Of a stretch of DNA of 60,377 nt, positions 8,172-16,729 are shown in pieces. Position 1 is the stretch's first letter; each line of letters opens with the position of its first letter. The notes beneath the pieces were generated by a model that saw nothing but the letters and a program-made list of their open reading frames with translations, ran no database searches and was not told the DNA's origin. Position numbers and translations under genes: made by a program. Source of the DNA: an uncultured Bacteroidales bacterium. GTDB lineage: Bacteria > Bacteroidota > Bacteroidia > Bacteroidales > UBA932. The DNA lies in the NCBI GenBank assembly GCA_947179325.1, contig CAMXAU010000016.1:1-60377 (forward strand), written 5' to 3'.

Positions 8172-9902
8172 ATGATTGATGATGTTTTGAGCCCATTGGA
8201 GCAATTTCCGACTTATAAAGAAAGATTTCGCGAAGTTGCAGAAAAAACGTTTGAAGAATTAACTTCAGCGTCTGGTGTTGATCCTGAGGCAAATAGAGAG
8301 TTGTGCCGAGATATACAGGATCTGAAGTCACATAACGAAAAGACTGCATCAACTTTGAAATGGTGGACAATACTATGCGTCTTTATGTGGATTGTAGCAG
8401 CTATCTGCGTAATAATCTGCGTCTCAAAAGGTTTTGCAGAGGGCTGGCTGGTTCCAACCTTATGTATTGTTGGAGCTGTAGCAATGCTAGTATTACTATT
8501 TTGGAAGATACATCCTATTATCAAAAAGTATAAGGCAATCAAGAATGAGCTGAAAGCACAGATAAAGAAAATGGAGCAGGAAACTTGGGATATGATGGCT
8601 CCGCTTAATAAACTTTACGATTGGGATGTGTTTAATCGTATGATGACAGAGACTATTCCGCGTCTTGAATTTGACCCGTATTTTACAAATCAGCGATTAG
8701 CTGACCTTGTTAATAGCTATGGTTGGGATGAAAACTTTAGCAAGGAGAGATCTGTCGTGTACTCACATAGCGGTCTCATCAATGGTAATCCATTTGTTAT
8801 TGCTCGTACACGCAAAATGGAGTGGGGAACTAGAGAATACAAAGGTGAACTAACAGTAAAATGGACAACCGTAGAGGTTGGCTCGGATGGTAAAAAGCAC
8901 ACCCGTCATCATAGCGAAACACTTCGCGCAAGTGTGCATAAACCATATCCGGAGTATTATGAAAAAACCCGCTTGATTTATGGCAATACAGCAGCTCCGG
9001 ATCTTAATTTTACTAGAGATATTAATGATGGCAAGCTTGAAGTAGACTCTCGTGCATACAAACGCAAACTTAAAGATCTTGAGAAATTCTCTCGGGACTT
9101 AAAGAATGATTTTGCAATGGCAACAAACGAAGAGTTTGAAGTACTCTTTACAACTACTAACAGAAATAATAACCAGCAGTACTTCTTGTTGTTCACTCCT
9201 TTGGCTCAGGAGAATATGATTAAGATCATTCGGGATAAAGAGCATGGTTATGGCGATGATTTCCAATTTATGAAGCATCGCAAACTTAATACTCTTACAG
9301 CTGAACACATGCAGGATCTTCCTCTTGACATGAATCCTCGTATGTTCTGGAATAGCAATTATGACGAAGCTAAGCAGGTATTTATTAAGACTACATGTGA
9401 AAACTTTAGAGCAATCTATTTTGGATTTGCTCCATTGCTCAGCATTCCTATGTATCAGCAGATTCGTCCGGTATCCGCTATTTACGGAACAGAGATGCCA
9501 CGTCAGAGTGCTTATTGGGAGCATGAGGCACTCGCAAACTTCTGGGGAGAAGACAAATTTGCAGATCCTTCTTGCGCGACACATTCTATCCTCAAAACGT
9601 CGGAAAATCGTAAGGATGATGGAATAGTTGAAGTACAGGTGCGAGCATATGGTTATCGTGCAGAGCCTCGTATAGACTACGTTTCTAAATATTGTAGTAA
9701 TGGAAATTATTATGATGTTCCAGTTCATTGGGATGAGTATATCCCAGTTATAGGAACAGGAACGTTCGAAATGAAAGAGGATACAGTTGATGAACGTCCT
9801 AATCTTGATCCTGTTATACGTATGCAGGAAATTAACGAAAAGTTGGATGCATTTGGTGACAACAGTATCTTCCGTCGCCATATTACATCTAAGCTAAACT
9901 AA
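8172..9902 (+). CDS. Large membrane protein resembling the MSC_0882 / DUF3137-type partners of LemA
   Basis: A 576-residue protein. The N-terminus (1-60) is helical and acidic, with two membrane helices at about 63-85 (WWTILCVFMWIVAAICVIIC) and 90-112 (WLVPTLCIVGAVAMLVLLFW), then a long cytoplasmic-type domain. The domain holds SGLINGNPFVIARTRKMEWG, ELTVKWTTVEV, ETLRASVHKPYPEYYEKT, RLIYGNTAAPDLNF and FLLFTPLAQENMIKII. From memory, these segments resemble the MSC_0882 membrane proteins known mainly from Mollicutes; the general design also recalls DUF3137 proteins that sit beside LemA elsewhere. No enzyme motif is visible. Function is unknown. It is paired with the LemA gene and flanked by mobile-element debris, which suggests horizontal transfer. 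Confidence 0.7.
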   Translation: MIDDVLSPLEQFPTYKERFREVAEKTFEELTSASGVDPEANRELCRDIQDLKSHNEKTASTLKWWTILCVFMWIVAAICVIICVSKGFAEGWLVPTLCIVGAVAMLVLLFWKIHPIIKKYKAIKNELKAQIKKMEQETWDMMAPLNKLYDWDVFNRMMTETIPRLEFDPYFTNQRLADLVNSYGWDENFSKERSVVYSHSGLINGNPFVIARTRKMEWGTREYKGELTVKWTTVEVGSDGKKHTRHHSETLRASVHKPYPEYYEKTRLIYGNTAAPDLNFTRDINDGKLEVDSRAYKRKLKDLEKFSRDLKNDFAMATNEEFEVLFTTTNRNNNQQYFLLFTPLAQENMIKIIRDKEHGYGDDFQFMKHRKLNTLTAEHMQDLPLDMNPRMFWNSNYDEAKQVFIKTTCENFRAIYFGFAPLLSIPMYQQIRPVSAIYGTEMPRQSAYWEHEALANFWGEDKFADPSCATHSILKTSENRKDDGIVEVQVRAYGYRAEPRIDYVSKYCSNGNYYDVPVHWDEYIPVIGTGTFEMKEDTVDERPNLDPVIRMQEINEKLDAFGDNSIFRRHITSKLN

Positions 9903-10316
9903 TAACCAACATTGGGCATTCTCAGCTAAATGCTGATAACGTCTTGTATAAAGTCCTGCCACCCTCGATTTGCTATGAAAAACGTTGGTGGTGGGATTAT
10001 TATTTTTAGTGCAGAATTTTGCCTGTACAAGATTTATTATGAAAAAGGCGTTTGCCCTCTTTCTGCTGGGCAATGATCGATGAAGTCGCTTGAGCGCCTG
10101 CGAAAGAACGCAACTATCTATAACTCGGGCCCGCCGCGAAACTCTAGTCTTTCTACGAAAGTCAAGAGATTTTTTATTATCACTCATTAGATGAAAAGCT
10201 TTTTATCTAATTTCTGTTAATTGCAGGATTTTAACAAGATATAACGATTTCACCAACCACTTTTGGCATCATTACCTCATTTACCCCATTATACCCCCGA
10301 AAGGCATAGACAATAT
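9903..10316. other. Gene-free stretch between the LemA cassette and tRNA-Ala
   Basis: About 415 bp with no supported gene. It includes a short segment around 10065-10100 (TTTCTGCTGG...AAGTCGC) that loosely recalls segments at about 6208-6237 and 6433-6446 on the other side of the cassette. No terminator with a clear T-run was found directly behind the membrane-protein gene. Confidence 0.4.
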
Positions 10317-10356
10317 AAAAAAAAGAGACCGACTAACACTTTTTAGTCGGTCTCTT
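10317..10356 (-). terminator. Terminator of tRNA-Ala
   Basis: A 14-bp inverted repeat (AAGAGACCGACTAA and its complement) with a 6-nt loop is followed on the minus strand by a run of eight T. It lies directly behind the tRNA. Confidence 0.9.
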
Positions 10357-10358
10357 AG

Positions 10359-10432
10359 TGGAGAATGTCGGAGTCGAACCGACGACCCTCTGCTTGCAAA
10401 GCAGATGCTCTAGCCAACTGAGCTAATCCCCC
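10359..10432 (-). tRNA. tRNA-Ala (anticodon TGC)
   Basis: The minus strand folds into a full 74-nt cloverleaf. The acceptor GGGGGAT pairs with ATTCTCC, the anticodon stem TCTGC/GCAGA encloses loop TTTGCAA, and the T arm is GTCGG TTCGACT CCGAC. The anticodon TGC reads alanine codons. CCA is not encoded. Confidence 0.97.
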
Positions 10433-10653
10433 ATTGCGAATGCAAAGGTAAGCAAATTTTTTTAATGAGCAAAATAATGTTGCGCTATCTATTAAAGTTT
10501 CTTTATAGATGCAAAATTATTACTTTTGTGATGGCAATCCAAATACCTGTGGGATATCGCATAGGGGGATGGCCTGTTAAATATTTTTTGTCCGGCAGAT
10601 AAAATTAGCAAGGTATTTGCTTAGCCGGTGTTTGCTCATGGAAAACCAGATTT

Positions 10654-11088
10654 ATGAAGGTAAAGATTGTTAACAAGTCTGCATATCCTACCCCTGAATA
10701 TGCTACTCCGCTTTCAGCAGGACTTGACCTGAAAGCCAACATAGGGGAACCTGTGACTATTCAGCCTCTGGCACGTGTGATTGTGCCTACAGGACTTTTT
10801 ATTGCATTGCCTGAGGGAACAGAAGCCCAGGTGCGTCCAAGGAGCGGACTTGCAGCCAAATATGGAGTTACAGTACTGAATTCTCCGGGGACGATTGATG
10901 CTGACTATCGTGGAGAAGTCAAGGTGATACTGGTGAATCTGTCAAACGAACCGTTTATTGTAAATCCAGGAGAGAGGATTGCGCAGCTGGTTGTCGCAAG
11001 GTTTGAGCAGGTTAAATGGGATGAAGTTGATGTGCTGGATGAGACTGGCAGGGGAGAGGGAGGCTTCGGCAGTACTGGAAGGAAATGA
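10654..11088 (+). CDS. dut: Deoxyuridine 5'-triphosphate nucleotidohydrolase (dUTPase)
   Basis: Hydrolyses dUTP to dUMP and pyrophosphate, keeping uracil out of DNA and supplying dUMP for thymidylate. The 144-residue length is that of the homotrimeric dUTPases. All five motifs are in order: AGLDLKA (1), RPRSGLA (2), [16 protein letters not shown] (3, with the catalytic Asp and substrate Tyr), ERIAQLV (4) and the C-terminal lid [11 protein letters not shown] (5). It lies 54 bp upstream of murF on the same strand and is probably expressed together with it. Confidence 0.97.
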   Translation: MKVKIVNKSAYPTPEYATPLSAGLDLKANIGEPVTIQPLARVIVPTGLFIALPEGTEAQVRPRSGLAAKYGVTVLNSPGTIDADYRGEVKVILVNLSNEPFIVNPGERIAQLVVARFEQVKWDEVDVLDETGRGEGGFGSTGRK

Positions 11089-11142
11089 TGCCGCATGCCT
11101 GTATGAAAAGCATCTGACTGGTTTGTTGAAATTATTTATATT

Positions 11143-12510
11143 ATGGATATTACAGAACTCTACAATGTTTTTCTTGAGTGCGGCAAGGTGACTACTGACA
11201 GCCGTACTGTTTCTGGAGGAGAACTTTTCTTTGCTCTGAAAGGAGATAATTTTGATGGTAACGAATATGCCTTGATGGCTTTGGAGGCCGGTGCTGCCTT
11301 TGCTGTTGTGGACGGGACGTCTGCAGTTGCTTCAGAAAAAGATTTTCTGGATGCCGGCGGAAGGTCAAGGATAATACCAGTCGATGATACATTGAAGACT
11401 TTGCAGGAACTTGCAAGGTGGCATCGTCTGAATACATATGTCAATGGTAGGCCAGTACCTGTTGTCGGCTTGACAGGGACTAATGGCAAGACTACAACAA
11501 AGGAACTTATACGTTCCGTGTTGGCTGCAAAGTATCATGTTACTGCTACAGAGGGGAACTATAACAACAGCATAGGAGTCCCTCTGACACTTCTGAAGAT
11601 TACGGAAGATACCCAGATTGCAGTTGTAGAGATGGGGGCAAATCATCCGGATGATATAATGGAGCTTGTGGCAGTCTGTCTGCCTGACTGTGGACTTATA
11701 ACGTGTGTTGGTAAAGGGCATCTTCTCGGATTTGGTGACCTTGAGGGAGTCAAAAGGGCAAAAGGGGCTTTGTATGATTACCTTGAAAGCACTGGCGGGC
11801 CTGCATTCCTGAATATAGATGACAAGGAACTTGTCGGAATGGCCGAGGACAGGGCTGATATGAAGGTGATACCGTATGGCGCAAAGGTCATGGGGGCAAA
11901 GGTTCTGCAGTCCTCTTCTGATAAACCGTTTCTGAGGATGCTGATACATGATGGAGAAGAGGCTTTGGGAATAGATACCCACCTCGTCGGGAGCTATAAC
12001 GAAGATAATGTTCTTGCGGCCATTGCTGTCGGAGAGTATTTTGGAGTTCCTTTGAAAGATGCCGTCAGGGCCATTAATTCCTATGTGCCGTCAAATAACC
12101 GTTCGCAGATGCTCCGTACGGAAAGGAATACATTGATTGTAGATGCCTATAATGCAAATCCAATGAGCATGTCTGCAGCCCTGGACAGTTTTGATGCAGT
12201 CCAGTCTCCTGTGAAGGTTCTGTGTCTTGGGAATATGGGCGAACTTGGCAAAGAATCAGTGTCTGAACATAAAAAAGTACTGGAAAGGCTTGGACATGAA
12301 CCTTTTGACAGGATTATCCTCGTGGGGGAGCAGTTCCGTCTTGCTATGGATGAAATGAAATCAGGTGGAAAACTTGCAATATCTCCAGAATGGTTTGCAA
12401 CCTCAGAAGAGGCTGCGGCAAGCCTGAACCGTGTTCCTGTGGATGGAGCAGCTGTACTTATAAAAGGTTCGCGCAGCACAAGGATGGAACTTGTTATACC
12501 GGCATTATAG
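11143..12510 (+). CDS. murF: UDP-N-acetylmuramoyl-tripeptide--D-alanyl-D-alanine ligase
   Basis: Adds D-Ala-D-Ala to the UDP-MurNAc-tripeptide, the last cytoplasmic step in building the peptidoglycan precursor. The protein has 455 residues, the usual MurF length. The N-terminal domain has the TDSRTVSGGELFFALKG uridine-binding region. The central ATPase holds the P-loop GLTGTNGKTTTKE, the GNYNNSIGVPLTLL segment and EMGANHPDDI. The C-terminal ligase domain contains DAYNANPMSM and VLCLGNMGELG. No other mur genes are adjacent. It ends just before a bidirectional terminator shared with obg. Confidence 0.96.
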   Translation: MDITELYNVFLECGKVTTDSRTVSGGELFFALKGDNFDGNEYALMALEAGAAFAVVDGTSAVASEKDFLDAGGRSRIIPVDDTLKTLQELARWHRLNTYVNGRPVPVVGLTGTNGKTTTKELIRSVLAAKYHVTATEGNYNNSIGVPLTLLKITEDTQIAVVEMGANHPDDIMELVAVCLPDCGLITCVGKGHLLGFGDLEGVKRAKGALYDYLESTGGPAFLNIDDKELVGMAEDRADMKVIPYGAKVMGAKVLQSSSDKPFLRMLIHDGEEALGIDTHLVGSYNEDNVLAAIAVGEYFGVPLKDAVRAINSYVPSNNRSQMLRTERNTLIVDAYNANPMSMSAALDSFDAVQSPVKVLCLGNMGELGKESVSEHKKVLERLGHEPFDRIILVGEQFRLAMDEMKSGGKLAISPEWFATSEEAAASLNRVPVDGAAVLIKGSRSTRMELVIPAL

Positions 12511-12523
12511 TATAGGTTCGGGA

Positions 12524-12568
12524 ATAAAAAAAGAGGGTATGGCAAATGGTCATTCCCTCTTTTTTTAT
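12524..12568. terminator. Bidirectional terminator between murF and obg
   Basis: A 14-bp inverted repeat (ATAAAAAAAGAGGG and its complement) with A and T runs on both sides serves the two convergent transcripts. Confidence 0.9.
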
Positions 12569-12598
12569 GTCACCATAAATCTGTCCCGGCTGCTTGGG

Positions 12599-13591
12599 CT
12601 ATTCGTGAAGTACGCCCCAGAGCATGTCCTTCAGTTCTTTTAGTCCCTCGCCAGTCAAAGATGAAATGAATACGTGGTTTATTCCCTCAGGAAGCAAGGC
12701 CTCCATCTCTGACTTCATCTTTTCATCAAGCATGTCTGACTTGGATATTGCGAGGACTCTTCCTTTTACAAGAAGTTCATGGTTATATTCTTTCAGTTCA
12801 TTGAGCAGAATCCCGTATTCTTTCCTGATGTCTTCGGAATCCGCTGGGATCATGAACAGAAGGATTGAATTCCTTTCTATGTGCCTCAGGAATCTCAATC
12901 CGATTCCCTTGCCCTCATGTGCTCCTTCAATGATTCCAGGTATATCCGCCATGACGAATGACTGGTCATCGTAGTAGCTGACAATCCCGAGGTTTGGCTC
13001 CAGGGTCGTGAAGGCATAATTGGCTATCTTCGGCTTCGCTGCGCTTACTGCTGCAAGAAGCGTGGATTTTCCGGCATTCGGGAAACCGACAAGGCCAACG
13101 TCTGCGAGAACTTTCAGTTCAAGGATGAACCAGCCTTCCTGTCCTGGCTCTCCAGGCTGGGCGTAACGCGGTGTCTGGTTTGTCGCTGACTTGAAGTTGT
13201 TGTTGCCGAGTCCTCCGCGTCCACCTTTTACAAGGATTCTCTCCTCGCCAGGCTCAACGAGTTCAAAAAGGATTTCTCCTGTTTCTGCATCTTTGGCTAC
13301 AGTACCGAGAGGAACATCAAGGTAGATGTCTTCTCCGTTCTTGCCTTTGCAGAGCTGTCCGCTTCCTGCCCCTCCATGCTCTGCATGGATATGCTTGCGG
13401 TATTTCAGGTGGATCAGAGTCCAGAACTGCGGATTGGCACGGAGTATTACGTGCCCCCCGCGTCCTCCGTCCCCGCCGTCAGGTCCTCCTTTGGGAATAT
13501 ATTTTTCCCTTCGCAGATGCATAGAACCTGCCCCTCCGTTTCCAGAGGAGCAGAATATCTTTACATAGTCAATGAAATTGCTGTCAGGCAT
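12599..13591 (-). CDS. obg: Obg/CgtA GTPase
   Basis: Essential ribosome-assembly GTPase that acts on the large subunit and links growth to nucleotide levels. The protein has 330 residues. The N-terminal 158 residues are the glycine-rich Obg fold ([38 protein letters not shown]). The G domain holds G1 [10 protein letters not shown]2/G3 [11 protein letters not shown] and [17 protein letters not shown]4 in ISKSD, and G5 at SSLTGEG. It lacks the extra C-terminal OCT domain of some Firmicutes forms. It is the last gene of hpt-adk-obg and ends at the terminator shared with murF. Confidence 0.96.
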   Translation of the reverse strand: MPDSNFIDYVKIFCSSGNGGAGSMHLRREKYIPKGGPDGGDGGRGGHVILRANPQFWTLIHLKYRKHIHAEHGGAGSGQLCKGKNGEDIYLDVPLGTVAKDAETGEILFELVEPGEERILVKGGRGGLGNNNFKSATNQTPRYAQPGEPGQEGWFILELKVLADVGLVGFPNAGKSTLLAAVSAAKPKIANYAFTTLEPNLGIVSYYDDQSFVMADIPGIIEGAHEGKGIGLRFLRHIERNSILLFMIPADSEDIRKEYGILLNELKEYNHELLVKGRVLAISKSDMLDEKMKSEMEALLPEGINHVFISSLTGEGLKELKDMLWGVLHE

Positions 13592-13610
13592 ATATCTTCA
13601 GATGATGTGG

Positions 13611-14183
13611 CTAAAATCTGTCCATCATGGAGAATATCGCATCGCGAACCTCCTCGATAGTGCCTACACCGTTGATCTCGTTGTATTTCCCGGCTTTGCT
13701 GTAATACCCTACAAGCGGCTCTGTCTGGTCGTGGTAGGTCTTGATGCGGTTGTTGATTGTCTCATCCTTCGCGTCGTCTGCGCGGCCTTCAATTGTAGCC
13801 CTGTGGTGGATGCGCTCCTTGATCATCTCGTCAGGAATCATGATTGAGACAACTGCAGTAACTTCAGCAGAGTTCTTGGCAAGCATATTGTCAAGGGCCT
13901 CTGCCTGTGCTGTGGTTCTAGGGAATCCGTCCAGGAGGAATCCGTCCACGCCTGTGACTGTCTTGAATTCAGACTCGATCATTCCCTCTACAATCTCGTC
14001 AGGGACAAGAGAGCCGGCATCAATAAGGCTCTTGGCCTTGAGTCCCAGTTCTGTACCTGCTGAAATCTCCTTGCGGAGAAGTGCTCCTGTGGAGATATGA
14101 TGAAGATTGTATTTCTCTACCATAGATGATGCCTGGGTGCCTTTACCTGCTCCCGGAGGCCCGAAAAGAATGTAATATTTCAT
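13611..14183 (-). CDS. adk: Adenylate kinase
   Basis: Interconverts ATP and AMP with two ADP in the cytoplasm. The 190-residue length is that of the short form with a reduced lid and no zinc-finger insertion. The P-loop is GPPGAGKGTQ at residues 7-16. The AMP-binding part includes HISTGALLRKEI, and DGFPRTTAQAEAL is the family signature. The lid region HHRATIEGRADDAKDETI is short and lacks the four metal-binding cysteines. It stands 19 bp upstream of obg and 17 bp downstream of hpt, so the three genes form one operon. Confidence 0.97.
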   Translation of the reverse strand: MKYYILFGPPGAGKGTQASSMVEKYNLHHISTGALLRKEISAGTELGLKAKSLIDAGSLVPDEIVEGMIESEFKTVTGVDGFLLDGFPRTTAQAEALDNMLAKNSAEVTAVVSIMIPDEMIKERIHHRATIEGRADDAKDETINNRIKTYHDQTEPLVGYYSKAGKYNEINGVGTIEEVRDAIFSMMDRF

Positions 14184-14200
14184 TTCTTTATTACGTTTAG

Positions 14201-14746
14201 TTATTCTTGGTCCAATATATAGATGTCATTCAGATTGCGCCCCAGCTCGTCATAGTCAAGTCCGAAACCCACAATGAAGTCGTTAGGAATCTCCATTGCC
14301 ACATATTTTAGGGGGACATCCATCTTGTATGACTCAGGCTTGTACAGCATGGTGCAGACCATGGTCTCTGATGCGCCTCTCTCCTTCAGGATTTTTTCAA
14401 GGTCCACTATCGTATGGCCGGTGTCCACAATATCTTCAACAATGATTATTCTGCGGCCTTTGACATCAGCTGTCAGCCCCATTGTCTGCCTTACTTCTCC
14501 GGTAGTGGATGTGCCGGAATATGATGAAAGCTTTGTGGATACAAGCTGAATGTTGAAGTCTATCCTTTTCATTAGCTCAGCCGTGAAAAGGATAGAGCCG
14601 TTCAGTACGCACAGGAGTACCGGTACGTCAGTACAGTCCTTGAAATCGGCATTTATCTTTTCTGCAACTTCATCAATGGCTTTCATGATCTGCTCATTCC
14701 TGATGAATAGCCTGAAGTTTTTGTCGTGTAGTCTGACCTTTTCCAT
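14201..14746 (-). CDS. hpt: Hypoxanthine phosphoribosyltransferase
   Basis: Salvages hypoxanthine and guanine to IMP and GMP with PRPP. The protein has 181 residues, the normal bacterial length. The PRPP-binding motif is IIIVEDIVDTGHTI and the pyrophosphate loop region is LCVLNGSILFTAEL. SYSGTSTTGEVRQTMG is the flexible loop that closes over the substrate. The C-terminal VGFGLDYDELGRNLNDIYIL stacks on the purine. It is the first gene of hpt-adk-obg, with a TATTTTTG promoter box at 14766-14773 close to the start codon. Confidence 0.96.
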   Translation of the reverse strand: MEKVRLHDKNFRLFIRNEQIMKAIDEVAEKINADFKDCTDVPVLLCVLNGSILFTAELMKRIDFNIQLVSTKLSSYSGTSTTGEVRQTMGLTADVKGRRIIIVEDIVDTGHTIVDLEKILKERGASETMVCTMLYKPESYKMDVPLKYVAMEIPNDFIVGFGLDYDELGRNLNDIYILDQE

Positions 14747-14765
14747 GCTTTGTGAATTAAAGGCA

Positions 14766-14773
14766 CAAAAATA
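14766..14773 (-). promoter_or_regulatory. -7 box for hpt-adk-obg
   Basis: On the minus strand TATTTTTG matches TAnnTTTG, 19 bp from the hpt start codon. The -33 element is not clear. Confidence 0.4.
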
Positions 14774-14811
14774 ACAAAAAAATATGTTTTAAATATATTC
14801 AGATGCCTGGA

Positions 14812-14843
14812 TTTGTAAAACTGGAAATACTTTTATATTTTTG
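14812..14843 (+). promoter_or_regulatory. Bacteroidetes-type promoter of the HhH barrel gene
   Basis: TTTG at 14812-14815, a 20-bp spacer and TATTTTTG at 14836-14843 fit the consensus exactly. The start codon is at 14891, leaving a leader of about 40 nt. Confidence 0.75.
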
Positions 14844-14890
14844 AGACGGCAAAGGCATGGCGTGCAGAAGGTGGAATTTGGAGGGAAGGA

Positions 14891-16729
14891 ATGGATATCT
14901 TTAAAAATCAGGCTTTGCCATATCTTGGCGCAGTCTTGCTGTCTTTGTTCTCTGTATGCAGCTATGCACAGGACTTTACTGATGAATTATCTGCCATAAT
15001 GCGTGTGGTAGGTGCAGATGCACCGGAGGATATTGAACAGCACACGCTGGATCAGCTCGGGGCATTTATCGCACATCCTCTTCATCTGAACTATGCTACG
15101 CGGAGCCGTCTCGCTTCAAGCGGAATCCTCACACAGTATCAGGTGGAGTCACTTATTGACTACAGGACGAGGAACGGTGATATCTTGTCATTTTCAGAAC
15201 TTGCGGCAATAGATGGATTCAGCCGTGAGTTTGCAGATGCCCTCAAATATTTTGTCTCCCTGGACAGCAGTGCAGGCGTCGGGAAGTCTTCTGCATATAA
15301 GGGTGAAGTCAAGAATATGCTGACTCTAAGGTCTTCCGGAAAATATTCCGGCTATCTTTCCGGTAACGGCACCAGTTCAGGCTACGACTATAGCTATGGG
15401 GTGAAATACAGGCTTTCGCTTGATGACAGGTTTGAATTCGCCATATCAGCCAATAGACCGTATGGACAGGATGATGCTGTTCCGGACATAGGTACATTCT
15501 ATTTTGCATATTATGGAAGAAGGAATGTCGGGAAAGTCATAGTCGGGGACTATAACCTGCGCTATGGACAGGGGCTTGCCATGTGGAGCGGATTCAATAT
15601 GAGTGGTGTCTCGTATCCGCAGTCATTTTTCCGAAGGCCGTCCGGCATATCTCCATATCTGTCGTTTTCCGGAACAGGAGGCTACCGCGGGCTTGCTGCA
15701 GATTTCGGTATCGGGAACTTTACCGTTTCAGCATCCATGGGGGTTGTAGGCCTGAAGGAGATTATGGAAGGAAAGAAGGATATGGATGTCTCGTTTGCAC
15801 CGGCGCTCAATGTCGGGTGGTCAGGCAGGAGGGCGCAGGCTTCCTTTACATTATGCGGGGAGACATCCGGGTGTGAATGGACGGAAGGTGACAGCGTTTT
15901 CGGTTCATTGGCCGCCTCTGCTGATTTCAGATGGTGCGTCAAGGGAGTTGATGTTTTTGGTGAAGCATCCCTTGACCTTATGGAAATGAAGCCTTCTGCT
16001 GTTGCTGGCACTGCCTTCAGGGTAGGGGAGAATATGGAGGCCGCCTTCAGCGGACGGTACTCTTCCAGTGAATCCGGAATATCCTCGGGTGGAAAATTCT
16101 ATGCAGGGAAGAGGGTTACACTTGCCGGGAAAGAAGGATTTGGCTCTACCATACAGAGGCATACCGGGACATTCTGTGTTGACGGCCTGTATTACCCTTA
16201 TCCTAAATACGGAGGAGAGCATGATGACTGGCAGGTGAAGATGCGTCTTGACTATGGCTTGCAGATAGATGGATTCTGGTCATTGTCTGCAAGGGCCTCG
16301 GAACGGTTGCGTTCTGAGGGTGAGAAGAACAGGACAGAGCTTAGGTGTGACATGAAATGGTCTGACGGCATGTGGATGGCTTTGATGAGGATTGATGTCA
16401 CGCATTGTGACAATATTGGGTTGCTGTCATATCTTGAAGGAGGGTATGTCGGAAAGATTTTTTCGCTTTATCTGAGGGGAGGGATATTCCAGATTGACTC
16501 GTGGAAGGACAGGATATATGTGTATGAACGTGATGCACCAGGTAATTTCAGTATACCGGCATATTATGGAAGAGGCTGTTGTGCTTCAGCGGTTTTAGGA
16601 ATAAAGGCGACACGTCTGTGCCGCCTTTATATGAGGTTCTCAACTTTGCAGTATCCCTGGATGCAGTCTTCCGGAAATGAGAAGGAGGGAAAGACGGAAG
16701 CCAGGTTCCAGGTTGTGCTGAATCTATAG
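14891..16729 (+). CDS. Helix-hairpin-helix outer-membrane barrel protein
   Basis: A 612-residue exported protein with a signal peptide ending SVCSYAQ. Residues about 25-125 hold two ComEA-like helix-hairpin-helix units (LNYATRSRLASSGILTQYQV, ILSFSELAAIDGFSREFADA). From about 140 on there are many amphipathic aromatic strands (YRLSLDDRFEFAIS, GKVIVGDYNLRYGQGLAMWS, RVTLAGKEGFG, ARFQVVLNL), as in a large outer-membrane barrel. This combination is a known Bacteroidetes family usually annotated only by its HhH domain. The role is unknown. The last codons overlap the 3' end of the convergent transglycosylase gene by 6 bp. Confidence 0.8.
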   Translation: MDIFKNQALPYLGAVLLSLFSVCSYAQDFTDELSAIMRVVGADAPEDIEQHTLDQLGAFIAHPLHLNYATRSRLASSGILTQYQVESLIDYRTRNGDILSFSELAAIDGFSREFADALKYFVSLDSSAGVGKSSAYKGEVKNMLTLRSSGKYSGYLSGNGTSSGYDYSYGVKYRLSLDDRFEFAISANRPYGQDDAVPDIGTFYFAYYGRRNVGKVIVGDYNLRYGQGLAMWSGFNMSGVSYPQSFFRRPSGISPYLSFSGTGGYRGLAADFGIGNFTVSASMGVVGLKEIMEGKKDMDVSFAPALNVGWSGRRAQASFTLCGETSGCEWTEGDSVFGSLAASADFRWCVKGVDVFGEASLDLMEMKPSAVAGTAFRVGENMEAAFSGRYSSSESGISSGGKFYAGKRVTLAGKEGFGSTIQRHTGTFCVDGLYYPYPKYGGEHDDWQVKMRLDYGLQIDGFWSLSARASERLRSEGEKNRTELRCDMKWSDGMWMALMRIDVTHCDNIGLLSYLEGGYVGKIFSLYLRGGIFQIDSWKDRIYVYERDAPGNFSIPAYYGRGCCASAVLGIKATRLCRLYMRFSTLQYPWMQSSGNEKEGKTEARFQVVLNL

